Program-made: the position numbers and the translations under genes | From: Bradyrhizobium sp. WD16 | Lineage (GTDB): Bacteria > Pseudomonadota > Alphaproteobacteria > Rhizobiales > Xanthobacteraceae | Length of the DNA: 64,000 nt | NCBI RefSeq assembly: GCF_024181725.1 | Contig: NZ_CP028908.1 | Coordinates: 3,585,501-3,649,500 of the forward strand | Direction: 5' to 3' | The notes under the pieces: generated by a model | What the model was told of the DNA's origin: nothing | Database searches by the model: none | Seen by the model: only the letters and a program-made list of their open reading frames with translations | In this document: positions 43,848 through 53,183 of the stretch, in pieces | How positions within the stretch are numbered: position 1 is the first letter of the stretch | Layout: each line of letters opens with the position of its first letter

Positions 43848-43879
43848 GACGGTCCTCGCGATGCCGACCGGCTGGCCAA

Positions 43880-43897
43880 TACTTTAAACGTAAAAAA
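43880..43897 (+). promoter_or_regulatory. Candidate regulon operator between MarR fusion and NicX-like gene
   Basis: TACTTTA-AACG-TAAAAAA. 7-4-7 inverted repeat of the TATTTYA-N4-TAAAATA type, 33 bases from the MarR-fusion start and ~60 from the NicX-like start, so it could serve both. Confidence 0.55.
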
Positions 43898-43959
43898 ATT
43901 CCTTTTCATATAACACGGCCGCTTTTATGCTCCAATGGTCAATGCCGTCGAGGGATGGG

Positions 43960-45006
43960 ATGCTGGCCGACAGGATCGAGGGAAAGTGGATCGACGCGTT
44001 CTGCGAGGTTTTCGCACGCTGCGCCGTGAAGCCCGGTGACACAGCGGCCATCCTGTCGGAGACCCAGTCGCGCGCCCTCAACGTCCAGCTCGCCGAGCTG
44101 GCGCTGCTGCGGATGGGGGCGCGGCCGTTCCATGTGGTGGTGCCGACGCCGCGCAATCGCCAGCCGGTGCCGATCCGCTCCACCGGGGCGAGCGAGGCGA
44201 TCCAGCAGCTCGGGCCCGTGATCAGCGCGATGCAGCAGGCCGGCTTCGTCGTCGATTGCACCGTCGAAGGCCTGATGCACGCCAAGGAGACTGCCGCCAT
44301 TCTCAAGGCCGGCGCCCGCATCCAGGTGATCTCGAACGAGCATCCCGAAGCGCTCGAGCGCATGGTGCCGGATGTCGGTCTCGAAAAGCGCGTGCGCAAC
44401 GCGGCGCGGATGCTGCGAGGTTCAAAGCGCATGCGCGTCACCTCTGCCGCCGGCACCGATCTCGACGTCGACATGGAAGGCGCATCGACGGCCGGGGTCT
44501 GGGGCTGGACCGACAAGCCGGGGACGCTGGCGCACTGGCCGGGCGGCATCGTGGTGTCCTTCCCCAAAAGCAAGTCGGTCAACGGCACGCTGGTGCTCGC
44601 GCCGGGCGACATCAACCTCACCTTCAAGCGCTATCTCGCCTCGCCGGTGCGGCTGACGATCGAGGACGACTACGTCGTCGCTCTCGCCGGCGAAGGCACC
44701 GATGCGGCGATGATGCGGTCCTATCTTGCGGCCTGGGGCGACCGCGAGGCCTATGCGGTGTCCCATGTCGGCTGGGGCATGAATCCGGGAGCGCGCTACG
44801 AGGCGCTGTCGATGTACGACCAGCGCGACACCAACGGCACCGAATTGCGGGCGGTGTCCGGCAATTTCCTGTTTTCGACCGGCGCCAATGAATTTGCCGG
44901 CCGTTATACCGCCGGCCATTTCGACCTGCCGGTGATGAATACGACGATCGAGATCGACGGCACCACCGTGATCAGGGATGGGGTGCTGCAGGACGTGTTC
45001 GGCTGA
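43960..45006 (+). CDS. NicX-like 2,5-dihydroxypyridine 5,6-dioxygenase family protein
   Basis: 348 aa. Resembles the NicX family (M29-aminopeptidase-like fold, non-haem iron): DKPGTLAHWPGGIVVSFPKS, NGTLVLAPGDINLTFKRYL, YAVSHVGWGMNPGARYEALS and VSGNFLFSTGANEFAGRYTA align with the conserved H-W, G-T-L-V-L, H-x-G-W-G and N-F-L-F-S-T-G regions I remember from P. putida NicX. NicX opens 2,5-dihydroxypyridine to N-formylmaleamate. The actual substrate here may differ. Start at ATG 43960 with GAGGG five bases upstream; ATG at 43927 would add 11 residues. Alone on the plus strand, divergent from the MarR fusion and convergent with the 3-hydroxyacyl-CoA dehydrogenase. Confidence 0.82.
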   Translation: MLADRIEGKWIDAFCEVFARCAVKPGDTAAILSETQSRALNVQLAELALLRMGARPFHVVVPTPRNRQPVPIRSTGASEAIQQLGPVISAMQQAGFVVDCTVEGLMHAKETAAILKAGARIQVISNEHPEALERMVPDVGLEKRVRNAARMLRGSKRMRVTSAAGTDLDVDMEGASTAGVWGWTDKPGTLAHWPGGIVVSFPKSKSVNGTLVLAPGDINLTFKRYLASPVRLTIEDDYVVALAGEGTDAAMMRSYLAAWGDREAYAVSHVGWGMNPGARYEALSMYDQRDTNGTELRAVSGNFLFSTGANEFAGRYTAGHFDLPVMNTTIEIDGTTVIRDGVLQDVFG

Positions 45007-45033
45007 ACGAAGGCGCTGCGGGCCCTCGTCCTC

Positions 45034-46020
45034 TCAATCCAGCACCGGTGGCTTCGCCAGCCCCATCCGCTGCAGCTGGGCCGCCAGTTCGGCGAGACGG
45101 CCGTTGCGGTAGGCCTCAACGTCCATGCCGGCATAATCGAGGAAGCCCTCGCCGGTGCGCAGGCCGATGCGCCCTTCGGCCATGTTGCGCTCGACGATTT
45201 CCGGAGCGGCGTAGCGATCGCTGCCCAGCGCGCCGGACAGATAGCGGCTGGCGTAGAACAGAATGTCGCCGCCGCCCCAATCGATGAATTCCAGCAGGCC
45301 GAGCACGGCGAAGCGGAAGCCGAATCCGTACTTGATCGCCTTGTCGACATCTGCAGCGCTGGCGACGCCTTCCTCGACCATGCGCGCGGCTTCATTCATG
45401 GCGAGGGCCTGGATCCGCGGCACGATGTAGCCGGGTCGGGCGGCGCAGGTCACCGGTACCTTGCCGATGGCTTCGAGGATCGCAATCAGCCGCGCCGTGA
45501 CCTCATGTGATGTGTGCTGGCCCGGAGAGAGCTCGACCAGCGGCACGAGATGGGCGGGGTTGAGCCAGTGCGCGTTGAGGAAGCGCTCCGGCTGCGCCAC
45601 CGCGGGGGACAGGTCATCGACCAGGATGGTGCTGGTCGTGGAGGCGATGATCGGCTGCGGGCCGGCCAGCACGGCGGCTCGGCTCAGCGCCTCGCGCTTG
45701 AGATCGACCACTTCCGGTACGCCCTCGAAGATCACCTCGGCGTTGGCGAGGGCGGCGGCGGCCTCGTTCTCGGGGACGACGCTGACGCGGGACATCAGCC
45801 GATCGACCTGTGCGGGCTCAAGCGCGTTCAGGCGGCCGAGGCTGTCGAATGTGCGGCGCACGTCGCTCAGCGCCTCGTCGCGCAGGCCGGCGAAGGCGGC
45901 ACCATCGCGCCGTTTGAAATCGACGATGGCGACCGGATGCCCCGCCCAGGCGAAGGCGACGGCGATGCCGCGGCCCATCCGCCCGGCGCCGAGGCAGGCA
46001 ATGGCGGCGCGCCCGGTCAT
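45034..46020 (-). CDS. 3-hydroxyacyl-CoA dehydrogenase family protein
   Basis: 328 aa. NAD site ACLGAGRMGRGIAVAFAWAG; the middle has EVIFEGVPEVVDLKREALSR and STTSTILVDDLSP; the catalytic His region is RFLNAHWLNPAHLVPLVELS and the Glu/Asn region PGYIVPRIQALAMNEAARMV. The H-W-x-N-P variant rather than H-F-F-N-P occurs in members acting on short or unusual hydroxy acids (for example carnitine dehydrogenase or lambda-crystallin-like). ATG at 46018-46020 overlaps the preceding stop (ATGA), so it is the last gene of a five-gene minus-strand operon. Confidence 0.87.
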   Translation of the reverse strand: MTGRAAIACLGAGRMGRGIAVAFAWAGHPVAIVDFKRRDGAAFAGLRDEALSDVRRTFDSLGRLNALEPAQVDRLMSRVSVVPENEAAAALANAEVIFEGVPEVVDLKREALSRAAVLAGPQPIIASTTSTILVDDLSPAVAQPERFLNAHWLNPAHLVPLVELSPGQHTSHEVTARLIAILEAIGKVPVTCAARPGYIVPRIQALAMNEAARMVEEGVASAADVDKAIKYGFGFRFAVLGLLEFIDWGGGDILFYASRYLSGALGSDRYAAPEIVERNMAEGRIGLRTGEGFLDYAGMDVEAYRNGRLAELAAQLQRMGLAKPPVLD

Positions 46021-47108
46021 GCGAAGCCCCCCTTCAGCAGGCGCTGCAGTGCGTCGCGGTCGAGGTCGCCGAGGCCGAGGCCTGCGAGCGTGCGGCCGCC
46101 TTCGAGGAAATTCCCGCCGCAGATCGCGCCGCCGATGGCGAGAAAGGCGGTGGCGAGCGGGGTGGCGGCGCCGGCGAGGCGCGCAACCGAGGTCAGGAAG
46201 GAAAGCCCGACGCGCAGGTCCTCGCGCATGTACCGATGCTCGCGCAGCACAATGCGCTCGCGCCAGTCGCCTGAATCGGTCAGCCGGTCATGGGAGCCGC
46301 GGCCGTACATCCACTCTGGCCCTTCCTTGGCATAGTGGTCGGCCAGCGGGAAATGCGGCGCGCCGTAGTCGAGCGCGGCGCGCACGGCGATGCGTTCGGC
46401 GTCGAGCGCGTCGGTAACGCGGCGGATCGCTCCTTGCGTTCCTTCCTTGTGGATGTCCCAGCGCTCGAAATGCTCGATCGGGCCGGCATTCATCACGATC
46501 AGCGGCGGATGGATGATCGGCCCGGCATTCATCAATGCGCCGGAGAGCGCGTCGCCGCAGGAGGTGATGACGCCGGGAAAGGCCTTGCCGATCACGTCCA
46601 GGGCGTGATCGCTTGCCGCGAGCGGGAATACGCCGGTGGGCAGATGCTTGGCGCGCACGGTGATGGCGACTTCGAATGGGCCATGCTTGCGCGCGAGCCA
46701 GGGCAGCGTGCCGGTTTCGGCGAAGGCGAGCTCGGCGCGGTTTCCGGCATCATGGGCGGCTTTGGCGAAGATGAACGAACCGAATGTGGCCGGCGGCAGG
46801 AAGACCACCTGTCTGTCGGTGAGATGCGGCGCCAGCGCCTTGGCGATGTCGGCTTGGGCAAAGGCCGGCGCGGGGCAGAGCACCAGCTCGGCGTCCTTGA
46901 TCGCCGCGGCGATGTCAGTCGTGACGAGGGCGAGTTCGGTTTCACGGCGGCCGCGGGCGTCCCTGACGGTGACGCGGCTGCGCGCCTGTCGATGGGCTTC
47001 GACCATGGCCGCGTCGCGCCGCCACAGGCGCACCTCGTGGCCCTGAAGGGCGAAATCACCTGCCGCCGCGAAGGAGCCGTTGCCGCCGCCCAGTACCGTA
47101 ATCCTCAC
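46017..47108 (-). CDS. NAD/NADP octopine/nopaline dehydrogenase family protein
   Basis: 363 aa. Rossmann motif ITVLGGGNGSFAAAGDFALQ, then the C-terminal octopine-dehydrogenase-type domain with MNAGPIIHPPLIVMNAGPIE (N-x-x-x-x-x-H-P) and HFPLADHYAKEGPEWMYGRG. The family oxidises or forms imino-linked opines or reduces related oxo acids. GTG start at 47106-47108 with AAGGAG and seven-base spacing; upstream in-frame sequence is Cys/Arg-rich noise. Substrate unknown; the operon suggests a CoA-linked or amino-acid-derived intermediate. Confidence 0.85.
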   Translation of the reverse strand: MRITVLGGGNGSFAAAGDFALQGHEVRLWRRDAAMVEAHRQARSRVTVRDARGRRETELALVTTDIAAAIKDAELVLCPAPAFAQADIAKALAPHLTDRQVVFLPPATFGSFIFAKAAHDAGNRAELAFAETGTLPWLARKHGPFEVAITVRAKHLPTGVFPLAASDHALDVIGKAFPGVITSCGDALSGALMNAGPIIHPPLIVMNAGPIEHFERWDIHKEGTQGAIRRVTDALDAERIAVRAALDYGAPHFPLADHYAKEGPEWMYGRGSHDRLTDSGDWRERIVLREHRYMREDLRVGLSFLTSVARLAGAATPLATAFLAIGGAICGGNFLEGGRTLAGLGLGDLDRDALQRLLKGGFA

Positions 47109-47160
47109 GCATCGTCTCCTTGTTCGTTCTTCATGACAGCGGCGGGGTGCTTCAGTCTCT

Positions 47161-48687
47161 TCAGTCTTCGGGCGCGCGATCCCGCAGCCGGAAATGCTGC
47201 ACCTTGCCGAGCGCGGTGCGCGGCAGGTCCTCGACGAAGACGATGTCGCGCGGCACCTTGAAGCGGGCGAGATGCAACAGCACATGGCCGCGCAACTCGC
47301 TGCGCAGAGCGTCGGCGTCGGCGCTGACGCCACCGCGCAGCAGCACATAGGCCACGGGCACCTCGTCCCATCTCGGATCAGGACGACCGACGACGCCGAC
47401 GTCGGCCACTGCCGGATGGGTCAGCAGCACGCGCTCGATCTCTGCGGGGTAGATGTTCTCGCCGCCGGAGATGATCATGTTCTTCTTGCGGTCATGGACC
47501 CAGAAATAGCCGTCCTCGTCGCGGGTGCCGATGTCGCCGGTGCGATACCAGCCGTCATGGAGCGCATCGCGGGTCGCGGTCTCGTTGCCCCAATATTCGA
47601 AGAACACGTTGGGCCCGCGCACCACGATCTCGCCGGCGCTGCCGTAGGGCAGCTCGTTGCCGTCGTCGTCGACGACCGCCGCCTCGCAGCAAAGACCCGG
47701 CAGTCCGGTCGAGCCGCGGCGCGAAAGGTCGCCGCCCATTCTCGTGTAGATCGCAATCGGGCAGGTCTCCGTCGAGCCGTAGACCTGCAGCACCGGCACG
47801 CCGCGCGCAGTGAAGCGATCGATCAGCGCCGGCGGCACGATGGTGGATCCGGTGGCGATGGCGCGAAGCGAGGAGAAATCGCTCGTCGTCCAGGCAGGGT
47901 GATCGAGCAGCGCCTGAAGCGTTGCCGGCACCAGCACGGTCAGGGTCGGACGCGCGGTCGCGATGGCCGCAAGGGTGGCGTCGGGGGCAAAGCGCTCATG
48001 GATGGTGACGGTGGCGCCGTGGTGCAGCGCCGGCGTCGTCTGGATATTGAGGCCGCCGACATGGAAGAACGGCAGCACGGTAAGCACGTGATCGTCGGAC
48101 GTGAGGTCGTGCATGTGCTGGCTCATCACGCCGTTCCACAGCAGCGCCTCCTGGCGCAGCACGGCGCCCTTGGGCCGCCCGGTGGTGCCGGAGGTGTAGA
48201 CGATCAGCAGCGGGCATGTGAGGTCGGTGTGCGGATTGCGCCCGTCGCCGGCGGCGCAGGCGAGCAGGTCACCAAAGCCGAGGCCATTGGCCGGGCCGAA
48301 ATCGAGGCCGACCGGACGCACCTGGGGTAGCGCTGCGTCAAGGTCCGGCAGCAGAGCCTCGAAGGCCTGTTGCAGCACGACCACCTTCACCGCGGCGTCG
48401 CTGACGATGAAGATCTGTTCGGCGCCGGCAAGGCGCCAGTTCAGAGGCACCAGAATGGCGCCGAGCCGCGCGCAGGCATAGAGCAGAACGAGGTAATCGG
48501 GGTGGTTGAGGCTGAGAATGGCGACGCGATCGCCGCGCCCGACGCCGAGCTCGGCCTTCAGCGCCTGTGCTGTCGCCGTGATCCTCTCGTGCAGGGCGCG
48601 ATAGGTCAGGACCTCGCCGCCGAACACGATCGCCGGCTTGTCCGGGGTGAAGGCGGCATTGCGCTCGATCAGGCTGGCGAGATCCAT
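47161..48687 (-). CDS. Acyl/aryl-CoA synthetase (AMP-binding)
   Basis: 508 aa. P-loop LLIVYTSGTTGRPKGAVLRQ (A3), VLQVYGSTETCPIAIYTRMG (A5), WYRTGDIGTRDEDGYFWVHD (A7), DRKKNMIISGGENIYPAEIE (A8) and the catalytic Lys near the end in LPRTALGKVQHFRLR (A10). It activates a carboxylic acid to its CoA thioester; medium-chain, aryl and 4-coumarate-type ligases share these motifs, so the substrate is open. ATG at 48685-48687 with a weak RBS. In the operon hydrolase, acyl-CoA dehydrogenase, ligase, two dehydrogenases. Confidence 0.9.
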   Translation of the reverse strand: MDLASLIERNAAFTPDKPAIVFGGEVLTYRALHERITATAQALKAELGVGRGDRVAILSLNHPDYLVLLYACARLGAILVPLNWRLAGAEQIFIVSDAAVKVVVLQQAFEALLPDLDAALPQVRPVGLDFGPANGLGFGDLLACAAGDGRNPHTDLTCPLLIVYTSGTTGRPKGAVLRQEALLWNGVMSQHMHDLTSDDHVLTVLPFFHVGGLNIQTTPALHHGATVTIHERFAPDATLAAIATARPTLTVLVPATLQALLDHPAWTTSDFSSLRAIATGSTIVPPALIDRFTARGVPVLQVYGSTETCPIAIYTRMGGDLSRRGSTGLPGLCCEAAVVDDDGNELPYGSAGEIVVRGPNVFFEYWGNETATRDALHDGWYRTGDIGTRDEDGYFWVHDRKKNMIISGGENIYPAEIERVLLTHPAVADVGVVGRPDPRWDEVPVAYVLLRGGVSADADALRSELRGHVLLHLARFKVPRDIVFVEDLPRTALGKVQHFRLRDRAPED

Positions 48688-48710
48688 CTGTAGCCGTCGC
48701 TATGCGGTCG

Positions 48711-49988
48711 TCATTCGTCGGTTTCGCCGGGATTATACAGCGCCTCGCGGCCGATGCGGTCGAGGCACAGCTCGGCCGTCCAGGGCAGCATCAGCGATCC
48801 ACAGCGGCTGTCGCGGTAGACCCGTTCCAGCGGCAGTGACTTGAGCATCGCCTGGCCGCCGCAGGTCCGGATCGCGAGGCGGGCAAGATCGTTGGCGCCC
48901 TCCATGGTGGAATATTGCGCTGCATAAGCCCGCAAGACCTGCTCCTTGCTCGGGTTCGGTCCGGCCTCGGTCACGGCCTGGAACCACAAGGCCTTGATCT
49001 GCTCGAGCTTGACCTGCATCTCGGCGACGGCGATCTGCTTGGTCGGATACATGCGCCGCTTGACCGGCGGCATGCCCGGGACCTCGCCGCGCAGATACTT
49101 GACGGTGAAATCGACCGCCGCCTGGGCGAGGCCCATATAGGTCGGGGAGAGCGTCAGGAACATGTGCGGCCAGCGCAGCGCCGCCTGGTAATAGACCCCG
49201 CGCGGCATCAGCGCCGCATCCTCGGGCACGAAGACGTCCTTGAAAATCAAGGTGCGCGAGACCGTGCCGCGCATGCCGAGGGGGTCCCAGTCCCCCACCA
49301 CCGAGATGCCGTCGCTCACCGCGGCAATGGCAAGGTACAGCGTATTGCGGCGCGTCGCCTTGGCGCCTTCCTGCACTTCGGTGCAGAGCACGCCGTAGTA
49401 GTCGGCGTGTCCCGCGAGGGAGGCGAAGATCTTCTTGCCGTTGACGATCCAGCCGCCCGGCACCGGCCTCGCCTCGGTGCCGAAGGCGACGCCGCCGGCC
49501 GCTGCCGCGCCGCCTTCCGAGAACGGCTGCGAATAGACCGCGCCGTCGTCCATGATCCTGCGGTAATGGATCGCCCGGCGGCGCTCATGCGCCGCGCGGG
49601 TTTGCGCGTCCATGTCGAGATCGTCCGCGAGGGGGCCCGACCACAGCGTCGAGCACACGTGCATGTTCCAGGTCAGCGCGGTCGATCCGCAGTAGCGGCC
49701 GATCTCGGCGGCCGTCAGCGCATACGTCTGGTAATTCGCGCCCATGCCGCCGAGAGTCTTGGGGATGGCGATGCCGAGGAGGCCGGCGCGGTGGAGGTCC
49801 TTGTAGTTCTCGGTCGGGAAGGTGGCTTCGCGGTCATGGACCGCGGCACGGCCGGCGAACACGGTCTCGCCGAGATGACGCGCCTTGGCCATGATGTCGG
49901 CCTGCTCGGCGGTGAGGCGGAACGCCTTGGGATCGAAAATCGGCGCATCGGGCGCGGTGGTCGTGGCGGTGCTGGCGCTGCTGCTCAT
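48711..49988 (-). CDS. Acyl-CoA dehydrogenase family flavoprotein
   Basis: 425 aa. N-terminal helical domain (GLLGIAIPKTLGGMGANYQT), middle FAD/substrate domain (YSQPFSEGG, ASLAGHADYYGVLC, WDPLGMRGTVSRTLIFKDVF) and C-terminal helices with QYSTMEGANDLARLAIRTCG and the closing RVYRDSRCGSLMLPWTAELC. The family normally oxidises acyl-CoA at C2-C3 to the enoyl-CoA. The catalytic Glu position is not clear by eye, and the R-D-S-R-C-G-S segment resembles members with atypical substrates. ATG at 49986-49988 with GAGAG six bases upstream. Confidence 0.88.
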   Translation of the reverse strand: MSSSASTATTTAPDAPIFDPKAFRLTAEQADIMAKARHLGETVFAGRAAVHDREATFPTENYKDLHRAGLLGIAIPKTLGGMGANYQTYALTAAEIGRYCGSTALTWNMHVCSTLWSGPLADDLDMDAQTRAAHERRRAIHYRRIMDDGAVYSQPFSEGGAAAAGGVAFGTEARPVPGGWIVNGKKIFASLAGHADYYGVLCTEVQEGAKATRRNTLYLAIAAVSDGISVVGDWDPLGMRGTVSRTLIFKDVFVPEDAALMPRGVYYQAALRWPHMFLTLSPTYMGLAQAAVDFTVKYLRGEVPGMPPVKRRMYPTKQIAVAEMQVKLEQIKALWFQAVTEAGPNPSKEQVLRAYAAQYSTMEGANDLARLAIRTCGGQAMLKSLPLERVYRDSRCGSLMLPWTAELCLDRIGREALYNPGETDE

Positions 49989-50007
49989 GGCGGTCTCTCG
50001 GCGTCCC

Positions 50008-50817
50008 TTATGATGGCCGGGGCAGGGTGGCGAAGAAGTCGTCGAGCGCGGCGTTGAAGGCCGCCGGCTGCTCGAGATTGGCGAGATGGCCGACGCCGCT
50101 CAGTTCGACATAGTGGGCACCGGGAATGAAGGTCGCCATCCTGGCCATCATCGGCGCCGGCGCATTGGTGTCCTTGCTGCCCGCGAGGACCAGGGACGGG
50201 ACGGCGATGCGGGGCAGCGCGCTGCGCAGGTCGAAGCCGAGCAGGGCGGTCATTGTGGCGCGGTAGGTGGCCTCGGGAACTGAAGCCATGCAGTCGCGGG
50301 CTCGATCCATGCCCGCGGCATCAGGAGCCTCACCGGCGAGCTCCTGCACCAGCGATGGCGCCAGCTCCGCCATGGTGGCGCCGCGATCGAGCGGCCCGAG
50401 GCGGGCGGCGATGAAGGCCTTCTGCCAGTCGCCGTCGGATTTGCCGAAGGCGGGGCTGGTCTGCGCCAGCACCACGGCGCGGGCCGCGTTGGCGTCGTCG
50501 GCGAGCAGCTGCTGGACGATCATGCCGCCGATGGAGTGACCGACCAGCACCGGGGGGGTCGCGCCGGTTGCGGCGAGAAAATCGCGCAGCGCGCCGGCAA
50601 GCGAGGCGATGCTGACCGTGTTGAGCGGCGCTGAGCCGCCATAGCCCGGCATGTCCCAGGCGAGGGTGCGAAAGCGCGGCGCGAAGTGCGCAAGCTGCGA
50701 GCGCCAGGCGCGGGCCGCGCCGCCGATGCCGTGGAGAAAAATCAGGGCCGGCGCGTCGGTTGGCCCGGCCTCGTCGTAGACGAAGCCATCATTCGATTTC
50801 GTGGCGATCTCGACCAT
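50008..50817 (-). CDS. Alpha/beta hydrolase
   Basis: 269 aa. LIFLHGIGGAARAWRSQLAH (oxyanion H-G), nucleophile Ser in VLVGHSIGGMIVQQL, Asp in VLAGSKDTNAP and His in GVGHLANLEQP complete the triad. It resembles the 3-oxoadipate enol-lactonase/ring-fission hydrolase branch, so it could cleave an ester, lactone or thioester in the pathway. ATG at 50815-50817 with GGAG six bases upstream; the upstream ATG at 50841 has no RBS. First gene of the minus-strand operon; an operator-like palindrome lies 60 bases upstream. Confidence 0.87.
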   Translation of the reverse strand: MVEIATKSNDGFVYDEAGPTDAPALIFLHGIGGAARAWRSQLAHFAPRFRTLAWDMPGYGGSAPLNTVSIASLAGALRDFLAATGATPPVLVGHSIGGMIVQQLLADDANAARAVVLAQTSPAFGKSDGDWQKAFIAARLGPLDRGATMAELAPSLVQELAGEAPDAAGMDRARDCMASVPEATYRATMTALLGFDLRSALPRIAVPSLVLAGSKDTNAPAPMMARMATFIPGAHYVELSGVGHLANLEQPAAFNAALDDFFATLPRPS

Positions 50818-50875
50818 CAGCCTCTCCGGCCCAATATCCACAATCCTAGCAGGCCGAAGATATATGAAAAGCGAT

Positions 50876-50893
50876 AATTTTAGGATTGAAATA
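50876..50893 (-). promoter_or_regulatory. Candidate regulon operator upstream of the hydrolase operon
   Basis: Read on the minus strand: TATTTCA-ATCC-TAAAATT, 6/7 and 6/7 matches to TATTTYA-N4-TAAAATA. Centred ~67 bases before the hydrolase start. Confidence 0.58.
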
Positions 50894-51206
50894 ACTAGGC
50901 GGTAGGCAGAGCCGCGGTGGCGGTGTTGTCACGGTCCGGCCGCCGGATGCTTATGGGGTCCGTTCGCGCGATGCGTCGTCCTCGACAACCTTGTTCCTTG
51001 GCGCCAGGCACCCGCGAGCGCGGCGGTGCGCCGCTCAGGCACGCGCTGGGCGCGCTGGCAAGGTCTGCGATTGACGGTATAGTTCCTCGACGGGTTGCAC
51101 CCGCGATCACGTCCTAAAGGCATGGTCACGCAAGCATGCCGCTGTCGCCCTCCGGCTTGACCATAGGAGATTCACGCATTGGGACCGCAACAGATGCGCC
51201 CTGACA

Positions 51207-51356
51207 ATAATTCATTCTCGTCATGGCCGGGCTTGTCACCGGAAGTCGGATGTTTCCGACTTCCGGCATGAGAAAAGAACGCGATCCGGCAAGAGCCGGA
51301 TCGCTATGTCATCCACGTCTTTCAGGTTGAGAGGCTCCAAAGTCGTGGATGCCCGG
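51207..51356. repeat. Composite intergenic repeat with three hairpins
   Basis: Starts near TCATGGCCGGGCTTGTC and includes hairpins CCGGAAGTCGG/CCGACTTCCGG (51239-51266), GCGATCCGGC/GCCGGATCGC (51281-51304) and CATCCACG/CGTGGATG (51310-51351). The opening and the CATCCACG arm resemble repetitive intergenic sequence common in bradyrhizobia, from memory. No other copy is in this window. Confidence 0.55.
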
Positions 51357-51396
51357 CATCGCAGACAAGTTTACGCAGTCTGAGTGGCCGCTTTCT

Positions 51397-51428
51397 CGGC
51401 TGCGGATCAGATGTGTGAATACGATAGG
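51397..51428 (+). repeat. 32-base block shared with the region before the first ilvD
   Basis: CGGCTGCGGATCAGATGTGTGAATRCGATAGGG (R = A here, G at 16005-16036). One mismatch over 32 bases, 49 bases before the ATG of the second dehydratase and 189 bases before the ATG of the first. Confidence 0.75.
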
Positions 51429-51476
51429 GCTCGACCGGAGGGCCCAGTACCGAGGTCTTGTCGAGGGACTGTAAAG

Positions 51477-53183
51477 ATGAAGAAACCGCGGTCGCGGGTT
51501 ACGACCGATGGGCTCGATCGGGCGCCGCACCGCGCCTTCATGCGAGCCATGGGGCTAGACGATGCCGCCATCGCCAAGCCGATGATCGGCGTCGTCAGCA
51601 TGAAGGGCGAGCAGACGCCCTGCAACATGACCCATGATTTCCAGGTCGCCGCCGCCAAGGAGGGCATTGCCGAGTCCGGCGGCACGCCGCGGGAGTTTGC
51701 CACCATTTCGGTGTCCGACGGCATCAGCATGAATCACGAAGGCATGAAATTCTCGCTGCTGTCGCGGGAATTGATCGCGGATTCCATCGAGGCGGTGGTC
51801 CACGGCCTCGCCTATGACGCGCTGATCGGATTTGGCGGCTGCGACAAGACCCTGCCCGGGGTGATGATGGGCATGGTCCGCTGCAACGTGCCCTCCGTCT
51901 TCATCTATGGTGGCAGCGCGCTGCCTGGCCGATTCGAGGGGCGCGACCTCACAGCGCTCGATTCCTACGAGGCGGTGGGCTCCGTGCTCAGCGGCGACAT
52001 GGACGAGGCGACGCTGGCGCGCATCGAGCGCGCCTGCCTGCCGACCGTCGGGGCCTGCGCCGGCCAGTTCACAGCCAATACCATGGCGATGGTGTCCGAG
52101 GCGCTCGGCCTCACCATTCCGAATATCTCGATGGTGCCCGGCGTCTATGCCGAGCGCGCTCAGGCTGCGCGTCGCGCCGGTCGCCTCGTCATGGAGATGC
52201 TCGCGAGAGGTGGCCCGAAGCCGCGTGACGTCGTCACCCGCATGGCGCTGGAGAACGCCGCTGCCATTGTCGCAGCCACCGGCGGCTCGACCAATGCGGC
52301 GTTGCATCTGCCGGCGATCGCCAACGAGGCCGGCATCCGCTTTACGCTTGATGATGTCGGCGAGGTCTTCGCGCGCACGCCGCTGATCGGCAATCTTCGT
52401 CCGGGCGGCAAACACACCGCGAAGGATGTCTATGACATCGGTGGTGCCGCGGTGGTGATCCGCGCACTGATTGCAAGCGGCCACATCGAGGGGGATTGTC
52501 TCACCATTACCGGACGGACGTTGGCGCAGGAGCACGACGCCGCGCCGGCGCCCGATGGCGAGGTGGTGTTCGCGCCCGCTTCGCCGATCATGCGCGACGG
52601 CGGCGTTGCCATCCTCAAGGGCAATTTGTGCCCCGACGGCGCGGTGATCAAGGTGGCCGGGCTCAAGGCGCTGCAGTTCGAAGGGACCGCCCGGGTGTTC
52701 GAGGACGAAGAGAGCTGCGTCGCCGCGGTCCGCGACCGCGCCTATGCCGCAGGGGACGTGCTGATCATCCGCAATGAAGGTCCCGTCGGCGGGCCGGGCA
52801 TGCGCGAGATGCTGGGCGTCACAGCGCTGATCTATGGTCAGGGCATGGGCGAGAAGGTGGCGCTGGTCACCGACGGCCGTTTTTCCGGTGCCACCCGTGG
52901 GCTGTGCATCGGCTATGTCTCACCGGAGGCTGCGGTCGGCGGGCCGCTGGCGCTGGTTGCAACCGGCGATCGGATCCGCATCGACGCCGCGGCGAGGCGC
53001 ATGGATCTGCTGGTCGACGACGCCGAACTCGACCGCCGCCGCGCCGCCTGGACCGCCCCGCCGCCACGCCATCGCGCCGGAGCCTTGGCGAAATATGCCA
53101 AGCTCGTCGGCCAGGCGCCGGGCGGCGCGGTCACCCACGATTGTGCGGCGGATTGGCCGTGGTTCGATGATGAGGTGCGGTAA
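51477..53183 (+). CDS. IlvD/Edd family dehydratase, short form
   Basis: 568 aa, shorter than the ilvD at 16.2 kb and only distantly similar. Cluster ligands in [40 protein letters not shown] and the N-terminal [12 protein letters not shown]; substrate region [20 protein letters not shown]. The family includes short dihydroxy-acid dehydratases and sugar-acid dehydratases; motifs alone do not decide. Pairing with a 3-hydroxyisobutyrate-dehydrogenase-like protein one base downstream favours a catabolic role. ATG at 51477 with GAGGG nine bases upstream. Confidence 0.88.
   Translation: MKKPRSRVTTDGLDRAPHRAFMRAMGLDDAAIAKPMIGVVSMKGEQTPCNMTHDFQVAAAKEGIAESGGTPREFATISVSDGISMNHEGMKFSLLSRELIADSIEAVVHGLAYDALIGFGGCDKTLPGVMMGMVRCNVPSVFIYGGSALPGRFEGRDLTALDSYEAVGSVLSGDMDEATLARIERACLPTVGACAGQFTANTMAMVSEALGLTIPNISMVPGVYAERAQAARRAGRLVMEMLARGGPKPRDVVTRMALENAAAIVAATGGSTNAALHLPAIANEAGIRFTLDDVGEVFARTPLIGNLRPGGKHTAKDVYDIGGAAVVIRALIASGHIEGDCLTITGRTLAQEHDAAPAPDGEVVFAPASPIMRDGGVAILKGNLCPDGAVIKVAGLKALQFEGTARVFEDEESCVAAVRDRAYAAGDVLIIRNEGPVGGPGMREMLGVTALIYGQGMGEKVALVTDGRFSGATRGLCIGYVSPEAAVGGPLALVATGDRIRIDAAARRMDLLVDDAELDRRRAAWTAPPPRHRAGALAKYAKLVGQAPGGAVTHDCAADWPWFDDEVR

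Larger units (their letters stand above)
50818..51476. other. Long divergent intergenic region
   Basis: About 660 bases without a credible gene. It holds the operator-like palindrome at 50876-50893, three hairpins at 51239-51351 in what looks like a dispersed repeat, and the 32-base block shared with the region before the first ilvD (51397-51428). Confidence 0.65.
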
